From the NCBI RefSeq assembly GCF_013409625.1, contig NZ_JACCBF010000001.1:2607001-2671000 (forward strand): a stretch of DNA of 64,000 nt, given 5' to 3'. Shown here one piece after another: positions 42,285 to 52,011 of the stretch (position 1 is the stretch's first letter; every line of letters starts with the position of its first letter). A model generated the notes under the pieces. That model ran no database searches, had not been told where the DNA came from, and saw only the letters and a program-made list of their open reading frames with translations. This DNA comes from Nocardioides kongjuensis. Lineage in GTDB: Bacteria; Actinomycetota; Actinomycetes; Propionibacteriales; Nocardioidaceae. Position numbers and translations under genes: made by a program.

Positions 42285-43237
42285 GGCCGCATCACCACGC
42301 TCCGGTCGGCGACCTCGACGTGCGGCAGCCGCCGCAGCAGCTGGGTCTCCAGCCGCTGGCCGTCGGCGATGCTGCGCAGCCACGCGGCGACCAGCAGGTT
42401 GGAGGGCCCGGCCGCGGAGAGCACCGCCCGCACCTCGGGCACGGCGGCCAGCAGCTGCCCCGCCTCGTCGATCCGGTCCGGCGGCACCCGCAGGAAGAAC
42501 CACTCCGAGGTGCGCCACTCGGTGAGCCCGCGGGCGACCTCGCAGCGCAGCCGCAGCACACCCGAGCCGACCAGGGCGTTGAGCCGGCGCCGCACGGTGC
42601 TCTCGCTCGCGCCGACCCGGGCGGCCACCTCGCCGTACGACTGGCGTCCGTCCTCGGACAGCACCGCGACCAGCGCCTGGTCGATCGGTCCGGCGACGTG
42701 CACCCGCGCGGCCTCGGTGACGGTCGGCAGGGTCGCGGCCACGCGCTGCTCCTGGTCGTGGGTCAGGCTGCGCAGCCGCCACCGGCTGGCCTCGGTGTAG
42801 GCGCGCACCACGTGATGGCTGCGCACCCCCGCGACGTGCGGGACCTGCGCCACCCGGTCGAGGAGGTACGACGCGAGGGCGGCCTCGTCAGCGCAGGCGG
42901 CGGTCACGAGCAGGTCGCGGGTGCCCGCCGCGACGTCGATGGTCATCGACTCGGGATCGGCGGCCAGGTCGGCGGCCACGTCGAGCACCCGGCCGGGCTG
43001 CGCGGTCACCTCGATCAGGGCCAGCGCCGGGTCGAGGTCCTGCAGCGGCTGGCAGGAGACCCACGCGGCTCCGTGCTCGACCAGGCGCGCCCAGCGGCGG
43101 GCCGCGGTCGACGGGTCGACGCCGAGCAGGCCGCCCAGCTGCGCCCAGGACGCCCGCGGGTTGATCTGCAGCGCGTGGACGATCCTCAGGTCCAGCTCCG
43201 ACAGGCTGACGGATCCGCGCGCATCGTCGACGCTCAT
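42179..43237 (-). CDS. Lrp/AsnC family regulator with two repeated modules
   Basis: A 352-residue protein from ATG 43237 (MSVDDARGSV). It contains two AsnC-type halves: each has an HTH (LSELDLRIVHALQINPRASW and PIDQALVAVLSEDGRQSYGE) followed by a ligand-binding region (for instance WFFLRVPPDRIDEAGQLL). This duplicated layout is known for some actinobacterial regulators. It is divergent from the M20-DUF3100-serine dehydratase operon, which it probably controls. An upstream in-frame start at 43294 is possible. Its end overlaps the TetR gene tail-to-tail by 106 bases. Confidence 0.85.
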   Translation of the reverse strand: MSVDDARGSVSLSELDLRIVHALQINPRASWAQLGGLLGVDPSTAARRWARLVEHGAAWVSCQPLQDLDPALALIEVTAQPGRVLDVAADLAADPESMTIDVAAGTRDLLVTAACADEAALASYLLDRVAQVPHVAGVRSHHVVRAYTEASRWRLRSLTHDQEQRVAATLPTVTEAARVHVAGPIDQALVAVLSEDGRQSYGEVAARVGASESTVRRRLNALVGSGVLRLRCEVARGLTEWRTSEWFFLRVPPDRIDEAGQLLAAVPEVRAVLSAAGPSNLLVAAWLRSIADGQRLETQLLRRLPHVEVADRSVVMRPYKLVGRLLDAAGFATGVVPLDLGSAPTRRSARSE

Positions 43238-43335
43238 GACGGAATCATGCAATTTTTCGGCGCCCTCCGCATCCCCTTCGCATCGTGGATCCACCGCATG
43301 ACCCAGATCACAGCCCCACCGCAGGAGGAGCCCCG

Positions 43336-44562
43336 ATGACCAGCCTCACCACGGACCTCGCCGCCGGTCCCCGCGCCGACCGCGCGATCCGCGCCGCCGG
43401 CGAGCGGCTCGTCGCCCTCAGCCACGAGGTGCACGGCTACGCCGAGCTGGCCTTCGAGGAGCACCGGGCAGCGGCTGCCGTCAGCGGCCTGCTCGCCGGC
43501 GCCGGCTTCGCCGTCGAGACCGGCGTCGCCGGGCTGCCGACCGCGTTCGTGGCGTCCTACGGCAGCGGCGACCTGGTCGTCGGCATCTGTGCCGAGTACG
43601 ACGCCCTGCCCGAGATCGGCCACGCCTGCGGCCACAACATCATCGCCTCGAGCGCCGTCGGCGCCGCGCTGGGCCTCGCCGAGGTCGCGGATGTGCTCGG
43701 CCTGACCGTCAAGGTGCTCGGCACGCCGGCCGAGGAGCACGGCGGCGGCAAGGTCCTCATGCTCGAGGCCGGCTGCTTCGACGACCTGACGGTCTCGCTC
43801 ATGGTGCACCCGGCGCCGACCGACGTCGCACCGTCCTCGGCCACCAGCCAGGGCGTCGCCCGGTTCGCCGCGACCTTCACCGGTACGCCGTCCCACGCAG
43901 CCGCCGCGCCGCACCTCGGCGTCAACGCCGCCGACGCCGCCGTGGTCAGCCAGGTCGCGATCGGCCTGCTGCGCCAGCAGCTGCCCGCCACCGCGCGGGT
44001 CGCGGCGTTCGTCAGCGAGGGCGGCAAGGTCACCAACATCATCCCCGAGCGCGTCGTCGTCGACTTCGAGGTCCGCGAGTTCGACGTCGAGGCGCAGGCC
44101 CGCCTCGTCGAGCGGGTCCGCGCCTGCTTCGAGGCGGGCGCGCTGGCCACCGGCTGCAGCCTGGCGATCGAGCCCACCGAGCCGGAGTACGCCCCCCTGC
44201 TGCAGGACGCCCGCCTCGGGGCCCCGTTCACCGCCGCGCTCACCGACCTCGGCCGCGAGGTGCACACCGAGAGCAAGCTCGCCGGCGGCTCCACCGACAT
44301 GGGCAACGTCTCGCAGTACCTGCCCTCGATCCACCCGATGGTCGCCGTGGCCGGCAGCGAGCACAGCCCGCACACCCACGGCTTCGCCGCCGACGCGATC
44401 AGCCCCGCCGCCGACCGCACCGTGGTCGACGCCGCCCTCGCCATGGCCCGCACCGTCGTGGCCGTCGCCGAGGACCCCGCCGTGCGTGCCGAGCTCCTCG
44501 CGGAGCAGGCCGCCCGGTCGCCGTACCCCCGCCCCGCCGCTTCCCAGGAGAACCGGTCATGA
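43336..44562 (+). CDS. M20 family amidohydrolase (M20D, AbgB-like)
   Basis: Metallopeptidase-fold amidohydrolase of 408 residues. ATG 43336 follows GGAGGAG. Metal site elements are VGICAEYDALPEIGHACGHN near residues 75-95, GTPAEEHGGGKVL, and STDMGNVSQYLPSIHPMVAV; the dimerisation lid sequence GVARFAATFTGTPSHAAAAP is present. Family members cleave N-acyl amino acids, p-aminobenzoyl-glutamate or indole conjugates. Here it is the first gene of an operon with a DUF3100 membrane protein (start overlaps by four bases) and L-serine dehydratase. The natural substrate may therefore be an N-acyl-serine or similar, an inference from context. Confidence 0.9.
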   Translation: MTSLTTDLAAGPRADRAIRAAGERLVALSHEVHGYAELAFEEHRAAAAVSGLLAGAGFAVETGVAGLPTAFVASYGSGDLVVGICAEYDALPEIGHACGHNIIASSAVGAALGLAEVADVLGLTVKVLGTPAEEHGGGKVLMLEAGCFDDLTVSLMVHPAPTDVAPSSATSQGVARFAATFTGTPSHAAAAPHLGVNAADAAVVSQVAIGLLRQQLPATARVAAFVSEGGKVTNIIPERVVVDFEVREFDVEAQARLVERVRACFEAGALATGCSLAIEPTEPEYAPLLQDARLGAPFTAALTDLGREVHTESKLAGGSTDMGNVSQYLPSIHPMVAVAGSEHSPHTHGFAADAISPAADRTVVDAALAMARTVVAVAEDPAVRAELLAEQAARSPYPRPAASQENRS

Positions 44563-45896
44563 TCACCACCCGTCCGTCGGCCACCGCCGGCACCGCGTCC
44601 TCGTCCGGCTCCCGGCTCCTGCGTCGCCTGGGACCGCTCGCCGCGATCGCCCTCGTCCTCACCGTCGTCGCCGAGCTGGTCGGTGACCACACCATCGACC
44701 TCGGCATCGGCACCGTCACGCTCTACCCGCTGATCTGGGGCATCCTGCTCGGCGGCGTGGTCAGCATGCAGAAGGTCAAGCCGCTGCCCGTCGCCGTCCA
44801 GCGCCACGCCACCCAGCTGGTCGGGCTCGCCGTGCTGCTGCTCGGCGCCCGGCTCGCGTTCGTCGTCGGCGCCAACATCCCCGTCCTGCTCGACGCCGGC
44901 CCGGCGCTGCTGCTGCAGGAGCTCGGCCACCTGTTCGGCACCGTGCTCTTCTCGCTCCCGATCGCGGTCGCCCTCAAGATGGGTCGCGCCACCGTCGGCG
45001 CCTGCTTCTCGATCGACCGCGAGGGCTCGTTCGCGATCGTCGGCGACAAGTACGGCGCCGACTCCGACGAGTACCGCGGCGTGCTGTCGATGTACGTCTT
45101 CGGCACCGTCGTCGGCGCCCTCTACGTCACCCTGATCGCCACCGCACTCGCCGGTGCCGGCATCTTCGACCCGCTGGCGCTCGCGATGGGTGCGGGCGTC
45201 GGCTCCGGGTCGGTCATGGCCGCCTCGTCGGCCGCGATCGCCGCGGAGTTCCCCGCGCGGGCCGACCAGATCCTCGCCCTGGCCGCGGTGTCGAACCTGA
45301 TCACGACCGTCCTGGGCCTCTACGTCGGCATGTACGTCGCCCTCCCGGCCGCCGAGCGCTTCTACCGGCTGCTCACCCGCCGGCAGGCTGCGGCGGCCCC
45401 CGCCTCCGGCCCCGAGACCGCCGCCCCCGCCGCCGCTCGCGTCACCGTGGACGAGGACCCCGCCGACCAGGCGCCCGTGCTCCCCTCGCTGGCGATCGTG
45501 CTGGTCCTCTTCCTCGCCTCCGCGGTCGTCTTCCACGGCGGCTTCGACCCGGCGATGCTCGCCGGCTTCGCGCTCATGGCCGCGCTGGTGCTGGTCTCGC
45601 TGGGCCTGAAGAAGGTCGTCGGGCTCTCCCCCATCATCGGCCTCACCACGATCGGCGCCTTCCTGGGCAGCGAGTGGTCGCCGGTGGCCGACGTGGTCGC
45701 GAAGGTCACCACGCCGATCGAGTTCCTCGCGCTGACCACCCCGGTCCTGGTGCTCGCCGGCCTCGGCCTCGGCAAGGACGCCCCGATGCTGCGCCGGATC
45801 GGATGGCGGATCGTCCCGGTCGGCCTGGTCTCGTTCGCCGCCTCGTTCGTCGTCGCGACGGCGATCGCCGAGGTCGCCCTCGGCCTGGGCGGCTGA
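44559..45896 (+). CDS. DUF3100 family integral membrane protein
   Basis: A 445-residue multi-pass membrane protein with about ten hydrophobic segments, including [20 protein letters not shown] and [20 protein letters not shown], and a symmetric second half after a hydrophilic linker (residues about 275-310). DUF3100 proteins are uncharacterised and often lie beside M20 amidohydrolases. The ATG overlaps the M20 stop (ATGA), and L-serine dehydratase follows after eight bases. It is likely the transporter for the amide substrate that the M20 protein cleaves. The motif [15 protein letters not shown] lies in a loop or re-entrant segment. Function unproven. Confidence 0.82.
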   Translation: MITTRPSATAGTASSSGSRLLRRLGPLAAIALVLTVVAELVGDHTIDLGIGTVTLYPLIWGILLGGVVSMQKVKPLPVAVQRHATQLVGLAVLLLGARLAFVVGANIPVLLDAGPALLLQELGHLFGTVLFSLPIAVALKMGRATVGACFSIDREGSFAIVGDKYGADSDEYRGVLSMYVFGTVVGALYVTLIATALAGAGIFDPLALAMGAGVGSGSVMAASSAAIAAEFPARADQILALAAVSNLITTVLGLYVGMYVALPAAERFYRLLTRRQAAAAPASGPETAAPAAARVTVDEDPADQAPVLPSLAIVLVLFLASAVVFHGGFDPAMLAGFALMAALVLVSLGLKKVVGLSPIIGLTTIGAFLGSEWSPVADVVAKVTTPIEFLALTTPVLVLAGLGLGKDAPMLRRIGWRIVPVGLVSFAASFVVATAIAEVALGLGG

Positions 45897-45904
45897 CCCC
45901 CGTC

Positions 45905-47278
45905 GTGGCTGTCAGCGTCGTCGACCTCTTCAGCATCGGCATCGGCCCCTCCTCCTCCCACACGGTCGGACCGATGCGGGCGGCGCGGCGCTTCGTGACG
46001 GCCCTCGCCGAACACGACCTGCTCGGCGGGGCCGTCGCCGTCCGCGTGGAGCTGTACGGCTCCCTCGCGGCCACCGGCCGGGGGCACGGCACCGACCGTG
46101 CCGTGCTCCTCGGCCTGGAGGGACACGAGCCCGAGACCGTCGCCCCGGACCTGGCCGACACGGTCCTGGACCGGGTGCGCGACCGCGAGCGGCTCTGCCT
46201 CCTCGGCCGGCACGAGATCCGCTTCTCCCCCACCGCCGACCTGGTCCTCGACGCCCGCACGACGCTGTCGAGGCACCCCAACGGCATGCGGTTCACGGCG
46301 TACGACGCCGGCGGGGCCGTGCTGCGGCAGACCACGTCGTACTCGGTCGGTGGCGGGTTCGTCGTCGACGAGGACGAGCCGGCCCCCGCGGCCGTCGCCG
46401 ACGCGGACGTGCCCTACCCCTTCGCCTCCGGCGCCGCCCTCCTCGCGCTGTGCGCCTCGCGCGGCCTCGCGATCAGCGACGTCGTGCTCGCCAACGAGCG
46501 GGCGGTGCGCCCCGAGGAGGAGGTGCTCGACCACCTCGACCGGGTGTGGGCGGTGATGCAGGAGTGCGTCGAGACGGGGTGTCGCACCGAGGGCGTGCTG
46601 CCCGGTGGCCTCGGCGTGCGGCGTCGCGCTCCCGCGCTGCTGCGCCGCCTCTCCGAGGACGCCGGGAACGACCCGCTGCGGACCCTCGACTGGATCGACC
46701 TGTTCGCGCTCGCCGTCAACGAGCAGAACGCCGGCGGCGGCCGGGTCGTCACCGCACCGACCAACGGGGCGGCGGGGATCATCCCGGCGGTGCTGCACTA
46801 CTACGTGCGGTTGTGCCCCGGCGCCGACGGCGACAAGCAGGACGGCGTGCGCCGCTTCCTGCTGACCGCCGGAGCGATCGGCAGCCTCTACCAGCGCAAC
46901 GCCTCGATCTCGGGCGCCGAGGTGGGCTGTCAGGGCGAGGTCGGCTCGGCCTCCTCGATGGCCGCCGCCGGCCTGTGCGAGGTCCTGGGCGGCACCCCCG
47001 CCCAGGTCGAGAACGCCGCCGAGATCGCCATGGAGCACAACCTCGGCCTGACCTGCGACCCCGTCGGCGGCCTCGTGCAGATCCCCTGCATCGAGCGCAA
47101 CGCGATGGCCGCGGTCAAGGCGGTGAACGCCGTGCGCATGGCGCTCGCGGGCGCCGGCGAGCACGTCGTCTCGCTCGACCAGGTCATCGCCACCATGCGC
47201 GAGACCGGTGCCGACATGGCCACCAAGTACAAGGAGACCTCGCTCGGCGGCCTCGCCGTCAACGTGATCGAGTGCTGA
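45905..47278 (+). CDS. sdaA: L-serine dehydratase, single-chain iron-sulfur type
   Basis: Deaminates L-serine to pyruvate and ammonia using a [4Fe-4S] cluster, 457 residues from GTG 45905. The N-terminal beta domain begins [23 protein letters not shown], and the alpha domain has [32 protein letters not shown] and the Cys residues needed for the cluster (in GCQGEVG, TCDPVGG and IPCIERNA). The domains are fused, as in SdaA/SdaB type enzymes. It is third in the M20-DUF3100 operon with an eight-base gap, so the operon probably feeds serine from a cleaved conjugate into pyruvate. Ends nine bases before the stop of the convergent aldehyde dehydrogenase gene. Confidence 0.93.
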   Translation: MAVSVVDLFSIGIGPSSSHTVGPMRAARRFVTALAEHDLLGGAVAVRVELYGSLAATGRGHGTDRAVLLGLEGHEPETVAPDLADTVLDRVRDRERLCLLGRHEIRFSPTADLVLDARTTLSRHPNGMRFTAYDAGGAVLRQTTSYSVGGGFVVDEDEPAPAAVADADVPYPFASGAALLALCASRGLAISDVVLANERAVRPEEEVLDHLDRVWAVMQECVETGCRTEGVLPGGLGVRRRAPALLRRLSEDAGNDPLRTLDWIDLFALAVNEQNAGGGRVVTAPTNGAAGIIPAVLHYYVRLCPGADGDKQDGVRRFLLTAGAIGSLYQRNASISGAEVGCQGEVGSASSMAAAGLCEVLGGTPAQVENAAEIAMEHNLGLTCDPVGGLVQIPCIERNAMAAVKAVNAVRMALAGAGEHVVSLDQVIATMRETGADMATKYKETSLGGLAVNVIEC

Positions 47279-47287
47279 TCCCCCGGT

Positions 47288-48631
47288 TCAGCGGGCGACC
47301 CGGATCATCTTCTTGTTGACGAACTCGTCGATGCCGAGGGTGCCGAGCTCACGACCGTAGCCGGAGAGCCGCACGCCGCCGAAGGGCAGCTCGACGGCCT
47401 CCAGGCCGACGCCGTTGACGAACACCATGCCGACCTCGAGCGCGCTGGCGACGCGGTCGGCCTGCTCGGGGTCGGTGGTGTAGACGTACGAGCCGAGGCC
47501 GTAGGGCGTGTCGTTGGCGATCCGGATCGCGTCCGCCTCGTCGGCGGCGCGGAAGACCATGGCGACCGGGCCGAAGAACTCCTGGTGGTAGGCCGGGTTG
47601 TCGGGCGTGACGTCGGTCAGGACGCCGACCGGGTGGAAGGCACCGTCGCGCTCGCCGGCGGAGACCAGGTTGGCGCCGGCGTCGACGGCAGCTGCGACCT
47701 GTCCGGCGAGCTCCTCGGCCGCACCGACCGAGGACAGCGGGGCTGCGTTGCCGGCGGTGGCGATCTTGTCGTTGAGCAGGCCGACGAAGGCGTCGTACAG
47801 CTCGTCGACGACGACGAAGCGCTTGGCGCCGTTGCAGGCCTGGCCGACGTTGCCGGTCCGGGCGGACAGGGCGTCGTCGACCGCGCCGGGGAGGTCGTCG
47901 GTGGAGAGCAGCACGAACGGGTCCGCGCCGCCGAGCTCGAGGACGCACTTCTTGAGGTGGCGGCCGGCGAGCTCGCCGATGATCGAGCCGGCGCGCTCGG
48001 AGCCGGTCAGCGAGACGCCGTGGATCCGCGGGTCGGCGATGACGCCGGCGATCTGGTCGCTGGTGGCGTAGACGTTGACGTAGGCGCCCTCGGGCAGGCC
48101 GGCGTCGACGAAGATCTGCGCCTGCAGCGCAGCCGAGCGCGGGCACTGGGCCGCGTGCTTGAGGACGATGGTGTTGCCCAGCAGCAGGTTGGGTGCCGCG
48201 AAGCGGGCAACCTGGTAGACCGGGTAGTTCCACGGCATGATGCCCAGCAGCGCGCCGACCGACTGGCGGCGGACGAGGGCGTGGCCCTCGCCGCTGAGCA
48301 GCTCGATCGGCTGGTCGGCGAGCAGGCTCTCGGCACGGTCGGCGTAGTACTGGTAGATGTCGGCCGAGAAGAGCACCTCGCCCTTGGCGGCGCCGAGCGC
48401 CTTGCCCATCTCGAGGTTGATCGCCTCGGCGAGCTCGTCGGCCCGCTCGCGGTGCAGCTCGGCGACCCGGGCGATCGCCGCGGCACGCTCGGCGACCGAC
48501 GTCTGGCGGCCCCAGGTCTCGTGGGCGGCAGCGGCTGCGGTGACCGCGGCGGCGACCTCCGCGTCGGTGGCGGTCGGGTAGGTCTCGACGACCTCGCCGG
48601 TGGCGGGGTTGCGGACGGCGTACTTGCTCAT
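47288..48631 (-). CDS. aldehyde dehydrogenase (succinate-semialdehyde dehydrogenase-like)
   Basis: NAD(P)-dependent aldehyde dehydrogenase of 447 residues, last gene of the eight-gene catabolic operon. ATG 48631 follows AGGAG and shares its A with the preceding TGA. The catalytic Cys is in VGQACNGAKRFVV and the general base Glu in VLELGGADPF; MPWNYPVYQVARFAAP is the usual N-terminal motif. Length and sequence best fit GabD-type enzymes for short semialdehydes. Here it could oxidise the aldehyde released after ring cleavage, or the C4 semialdehyde from a gamma-glutamyl-type route. Substrate inferred from neighbourhood only. Confidence 0.9.
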   Translation of the reverse strand: MSKYAVRNPATGEVVETYPTATDAEVAAAVTAAAAAHETWGRQTSVAERAAAIARVAELHRERADELAEAINLEMGKALGAAKGEVLFSADIYQYYADRAESLLADQPIELLSGEGHALVRRQSVGALLGIMPWNYPVYQVARFAAPNLLLGNTIVLKHAAQCPRSAALQAQIFVDAGLPEGAYVNVYATSDQIAGVIADPRIHGVSLTGSERAGSIIGELAGRHLKKCVLELGGADPFVLLSTDDLPGAVDDALSARTGNVGQACNGAKRFVVVDELYDAFVGLLNDKIATAGNAAPLSSVGAAEELAGQVAAAVDAGANLVSAGERDGAFHPVGVLTDVTPDNPAYHQEFFGPVAMVFRAADEADAIRIANDTPYGLGSYVYTTDPEQADRVASALEVGMVFVNGVGLEAVELPFGGVRLSGYGRELGTLGIDEFVNKKMIRVAR

Positions 48632-49452
48632 CAGGACTCCTGGTGGCGTGGGGAGGAGAGGTCGACGGACACGCGGGGGTCGAGGGCGAGGGTGCCGGGG
48701 TCGACGACGCAGGAGCCGCCGTCGACGGGCAGCACCACCCCGTTGACGTACGACGCCGCGTCGGACAGCAGCCAGCCGACGGTCGCGGCGATCTCGTCGG
48801 GGTGGGCGGCGCGGCGCTGGGGCACCACGGCGGTGGCGAGCCGGTAGGCGTCGTCGGTGGAGATGCCGCGCTCCTTGCCGAGCTCGGCCATCTCCATGTC
48901 GCCCATCTCGGTGGCGGTCCAGCCGGGGCAGATCGCGTTGGCACGCAGCCCGTCGCGGCCGTGGTCGACGGCCAGGGACTGGGTGAGGAGGAGCAGGCCG
49001 GCCTTGCTGGCGGAGTACGCCGCCATCCCGTCGCTGGCCCGCAGCGCGGCGACGGAGGACACCGCGACGACCGAGCCGCGCGCGGCCAGCAGGTGCGGGA
49101 GGGCCGCCCGGACCAGGAGGAAGGGCGAGGTCAGGTTGACCCGGATGGTGTCGTCCCACTGCTCGGGGGTGACCTCGTCGACCCGCCCGACGTGGATGAT
49201 CCCGTGGTTGACCACGAGCCCGTCGAGCCGGCCGAAGGTGGCGACGGTGTCGTCGACGACCCGGGCGACACCCGCGGCCTCGCTGACGTCGGCCACGACC
49301 ACGTGGGCGCCGGTCTCGTCGGCCACCGCACGCAGCGGCGCCTCGCGACGTCCGCAGATGACGACCTGGTCGCCGCCTGCGGCGAGCAGCCGGGTGACGG
49401 CGGCGCCGATGCCCGTGCCCCCGCCGGTGACGAGGACGACCCTCCCCGTCAC
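48631..49452 (-). CDS. short-chain dehydrogenase/reductase
   Basis: SDR of 273 residues: TGGGTGIG at residues 9-16, NHGIIH instead of the usual NNAG (one of the two Asn replaced by His), catalytic Ser in AVSSVAAL, and AYSASKAG with Tyr and Lys, then ICPGWTATEMG. Coupled to its neighbours by overlapping stop and start codons. It is the seventh gene of the operon between the amidotransferase-like and aldehyde dehydrogenase genes. Probably oxidises a hydroxyl on a pathway intermediate. Coenzyme and substrate cannot be told. The carboxy tail (ALDPRVSVDLSSPRHQES) has no family meaning I recognise. Confidence 0.88.
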   Translation of the reverse strand: MTGRVVLVTGGGTGIGAAVTRLLAAGGDQVVICGRREAPLRAVADETGAHVVVADVSEAAGVARVVDDTVATFGRLDGLVVNHGIIHVGRVDEVTPEQWDDTIRVNLTSPFLLVRAALPHLLAARGSVVAVSSVAALRASDGMAAYSASKAGLLLLTQSLAVDHGRDGLRANAICPGWTATEMGDMEMAELGKERGISTDDAYRLATAVVPQRRAAHPDEIAATVGWLLSDAASYVNGVVLPVDGGSCVVDPGTLALDPRVSVDLSSPRHQES

Positions 49453-50162
49453 CCTGCTGCCACCTCGTCGAGGAAGTAGTCGACCAGCGCGGCGGCCCGC
49501 ACCCGCACGTCCGCGTCGAGGGAGCCGATGTGCTCGATCAGCACCTCGGGGTCGAGCCCGCGCTCACGGGCGAGCTCCGCGCCGCCGTCCTCGAGCCAGC
49601 CCCGGACGCTCTCGGCGTCCACCTCGGGGTGGAACTGCACGGCGAGGTTGCGGCGCAGCACGAACGCCTGGGGCGCCGCGGCGTTGGACCCGACGACGGT
49701 CGCGTCGGCCGGCGGCACGAACTTGTCGTAGTGCCACTGCGTCCAGATCCCGGCGACCGCGGGTACGCCGGACACGACGTGCGGACCGATCTCCGGCGCG
49801 GGCGAGGCCACGACCTCGCCTCCGTGCGCCTGGGCGAGCATCTGGGCGCCGAAGCAGATCCCGAAGACGGGTACGCCGGACTCGTCCGCCGTGCGCAGCA
49901 GCTCCGTCTCGGGCTTGACCCAGGACGCGACGGTGTCGCTGTAGGCGCTCCAGCGGGCGCCGAGCACGAGCACGGCGTCGTACTCGCGCGGGTCCGGGAG
50001 CTCGACGTCGACGCCCGGGTCGTCGAAGCGCTCGGGCGGGACGACCTGGATGCGCTCGACCTCGTAGCCTCGCTCGGTGAAGCGGTCCTCGATGCCGCCG
50101 GCCGCCAGGTAGTCGTGCCCGACCAGCAGCAGCCGCTTGCCCGCGGTGGCGGTGTCCGTCAT
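49449..50162 (-). CDS. class I glutamine amidotransferase-like protein
   Basis: A 237-residue protein of the GATase class I fold. Nucleophile Cys is in GICFGAQMLA near residue 95 and the His-Glu pair is in VQFHPEVDAE. It is related to GMP synthase amidotransferase-like proteins (GuaA-like, no synthase domain). Starts at ATG 50162, with its A shared with the stop of the LLM oxidoreductase. In this operon it may hydrolyse a gamma-glutamyl amide intermediate; that fits with the GS-like ligase at 58919-60271 but a PuuD-like hydrolase is also nearby. It could also donate ammonia in a step not identified. Confidence 0.85.
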   Translation of the reverse strand: MTDTATAGKRLLLVGHDYLAAGGIEDRFTERGYEVERIQVVPPERFDDPGVDVELPDPREYDAVLVLGARWSAYSDTVASWVKPETELLRTADESGVPVFGICFGAQMLAQAHGGEVVASPAPEIGPHVVSGVPAVAGIWTQWHYDKFVPPADATVVGSNAAAPQAFVLRRNLAVQFHPEVDAESVRGWLEDGGAELARERGLDPEVLIEHIGSLDADVRVRAAALVDYFLDEVAAG

Positions 50163-51094
50163 CAGCCCATCGCCTCCGCCCGCTTCATGACGTCCTTGCA
50201 GAACGCCTCCATGTCCCTCTGGTCGTCGATGTACATCGACGGCTTGATGCAGATGGTGGTGAACCCCTGCTCGAGCTGCTCGGGGATCGAGTCCATCGAC
50301 TCCCCCAGGTCGGCCGGCGAGTGCTCGTCGGGGAACGAGTAGCGCACCCCGCCGACCATCTCCAGCTCGGCCATGTCGCGCCCGGCCTCGGCCATCGCGT
50401 CCCGGATGACCTGGAGATCCTCCGCCGTGGGGCGACCGAACGGGTGGAAGCCGTGGCCGTACTTCACGATCCGCTCGACGACGGCGCCGTGCGCCTTCTG
50501 GCCGCCGAACCACATCCGCGGCCCCTCGGGCCGGAACGCCTTCGGCTCGAGGTAGATGTCCTCGAAGTCGAAGTAGTCGCCGTGGTGGGTGGCCGGCGAC
50601 TGCTCGAAGACGAGCTTCATCACCTCGAGCTGCTCGCTGAGGATCTTGCCGCGCTCGCGGAACGGTACGCCGAGCGCGGCGTACTCGTCCTTGCTCCAGC
50701 TCACGCTCGGCTGGACGACCAGCCGGCCCTCGGAGATCAGGTCGAGGGTGCCGAGCTCGCGGGCGAGCAGCAGCGGGTGGCGCAGCGGCGCGAGCACCGC
50801 CGCGCCGACCAGGCGGATCCGCTCGGTGACGCTGGCGATCGCCGAGAACAGCATGAGCGAGTTGGGCCAGGGCATCAGCGGGTCCTGGTTGCCGGGCGCC
50901 GCGTAGTCACGCGGGTTGCCCATCACGCCCTTGTCGCTGGCATCGGGACCGAGGACGACGTGCTCGGAGATCATCACCGAGTCGAAGCCGGTGTCCTCGG
51001 CGATCCGGGACCAGGTGACGAGGTCGCCCAGGTTGCGACCGTCGGTGAGGGTCCAGTTCTCGCTGAGGATCATCAGCATGCGGGGTGCGGGCAC
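50162..51094 (-). CDS. LLM-class (luciferase-like) flavin oxidoreductase
   Basis: A 310-residue protein of the bacterial luciferase-like monooxygenase fold, F420- or FMN-dependent. Family landmarks are WSRIAEDTGFDSVMISEH near residue 30, RIRLVGAAVLAPLRHPLLLA near 105, and the middle region EGRLVVQPSVSW with KDEYAALGVPFRERG. Start GTG 51094 has AAGGACG upstream; ATG 51079 is an alternative. Such enzymes oxidise or hydroxylate many substrates or reduce enoates. It lies between ring-cleavage genes and the amidotransferase. Cofactor preference is not evident. Confidence 0.86.
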   Translation of the reverse strand: MPAPRMLMILSENWTLTDGRNLGDLVTWSRIAEDTGFDSVMISEHVVLGPDASDKGVMGNPRDYAAPGNQDPLMPWPNSLMLFSAIASVTERIRLVGAAVLAPLRHPLLLARELGTLDLISEGRLVVQPSVSWSKDEYAALGVPFRERGKILSEQLEVMKLVFEQSPATHHGDYFDFEDIYLEPKAFRPEGPRMWFGGQKAHGAVVERIVKYGHGFHPFGRPTAEDLQVIRDAMAEAGRDMAELEMVGGVRYSFPDEHSPADLGESMDSIPEQLEQGFTTICIKPSMYIDDQRDMEAFCKDVMKRAEAMG

Positions 51095-51127
51095 GGCAGC
51101 GTCCTTCGGTGCTTCGGCTCGGGTCGG

Positions 51128-51988
51128 TCAGTGGGTGTTGGACAGGTCGGGCTTGCGGATGCCGCGGAACTCCCAGTCGCCGCCCTTGGCGGTCGAGAGG
51201 ACCTCCTCGCTCTCGGTCGGCTGCGCGCCGACGTCGCTGCGGATCGGGGTCGGTCCCTCGACGATGTGGTTGCGCAGGGTGCCGAGGCCCTCGACCTCGA
51301 CCTCGACGACGTCACCGGGGTAGACGGTGCGCGAGATGGCCGGCGTGCCGGACATCAGGATGTCGCCGGGCTGCAGCGTGATCGTGCGCGCGATGTCGGC
51401 GACGAGGTAGTGCATGTCCCACTTCATCTCGTTGGTGTTGCCGTCCTGGCGCACCTCACCGTTGACGATCGTGCGGATCCGCTTGTCGTGGAAGTCCCAG
51501 CCCTCGACGATGCCGGGACCGATCGGGCACAGGGTGTCGGCACCCTTGACCCGCAGCATCGAGCCGGAGTCGGTGTCGCGGAAGTCGTGCAGGCCGTAGT
51601 CGTTGCCGATGGAGTAGCCGCGGATGTAGTCGCCGGCCTCCTCGGGCGAGATGTTGCGCGCCGTCTTGCCGATCACGATGGCGATCTCGCCCTCGTAGTT
51701 GAGCCACTTGCAGCCCTGCGGGCGGACCACGGCCGACTCGTGCGCGTTGAGGGCGGAGACCGGCTTGTGGAAGTAGGTCGGCGCGGGCGGCAGCTTGGTC
51801 ATCATCTCCTCGACGCGCGAGGAGTAGTTGAGGTGGACGCAGACGATCTTGCTCGGCGTCACCGGCGGCAGGTGGGTGGCGTCGGCGATGGCGACGGTGC
51901 GGCCGTCGCCGGCGACGAGGGTCTCGCCCTCGCGGCGCACGTCGACGGCGTTGCCGTCGAGGAGGATCCGGCGGTACTCGGTGGTCAT
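51128..51988 (-). CDS. fumarylacetoacetate hydrolase family protein (HpcE-like isomerase/decarboxylase)
   Basis: A 286-residue FAH-fold enzyme. The metal-binding pattern is visible in NYEGEIAIVIGKTARNI with an Asp further on (IGNDYGLHDFRD), and the substrate region is YFHKPVSALNAH. This fits 5-carboxymethyl-2-hydroxymuconate isomerase or oxalocrotonate decarboxylase-type enzymes, which act after extradiol ring cleavage and dehydrogenation. Start ATG 51988 has GAGAGGAAC upstream. It follows the extradiol dioxygenase by 23 bases, so the order in the operon matches the reaction order. The exact substrate chain is unknown. Confidence 0.88.
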   Translation of the reverse strand: MTTEYRRILLDGNAVDVRREGETLVAGDGRTVAIADATHLPPVTPSKIVCVHLNYSSRVEEMMTKLPPAPTYFHKPVSALNAHESAVVRPQGCKWLNYEGEIAIVIGKTARNISPEEAGDYIRGYSIGNDYGLHDFRDTDSGSMLRVKGADTLCPIGPGIVEGWDFHDKRIRTIVNGEVRQDGNTNEMKWDMHYLVADIARTITLQPGDILMSGTPAISRTVYPGDVVEVEVEGLGTLRNHIVEGPTPIRSDVGAQPTESEEVLSTAKGGDWEFRGIRKPDLSNTH

Positions 51989-52011
51989 GTCAGGGGTTCC
52001 TCTCGGTCGGC

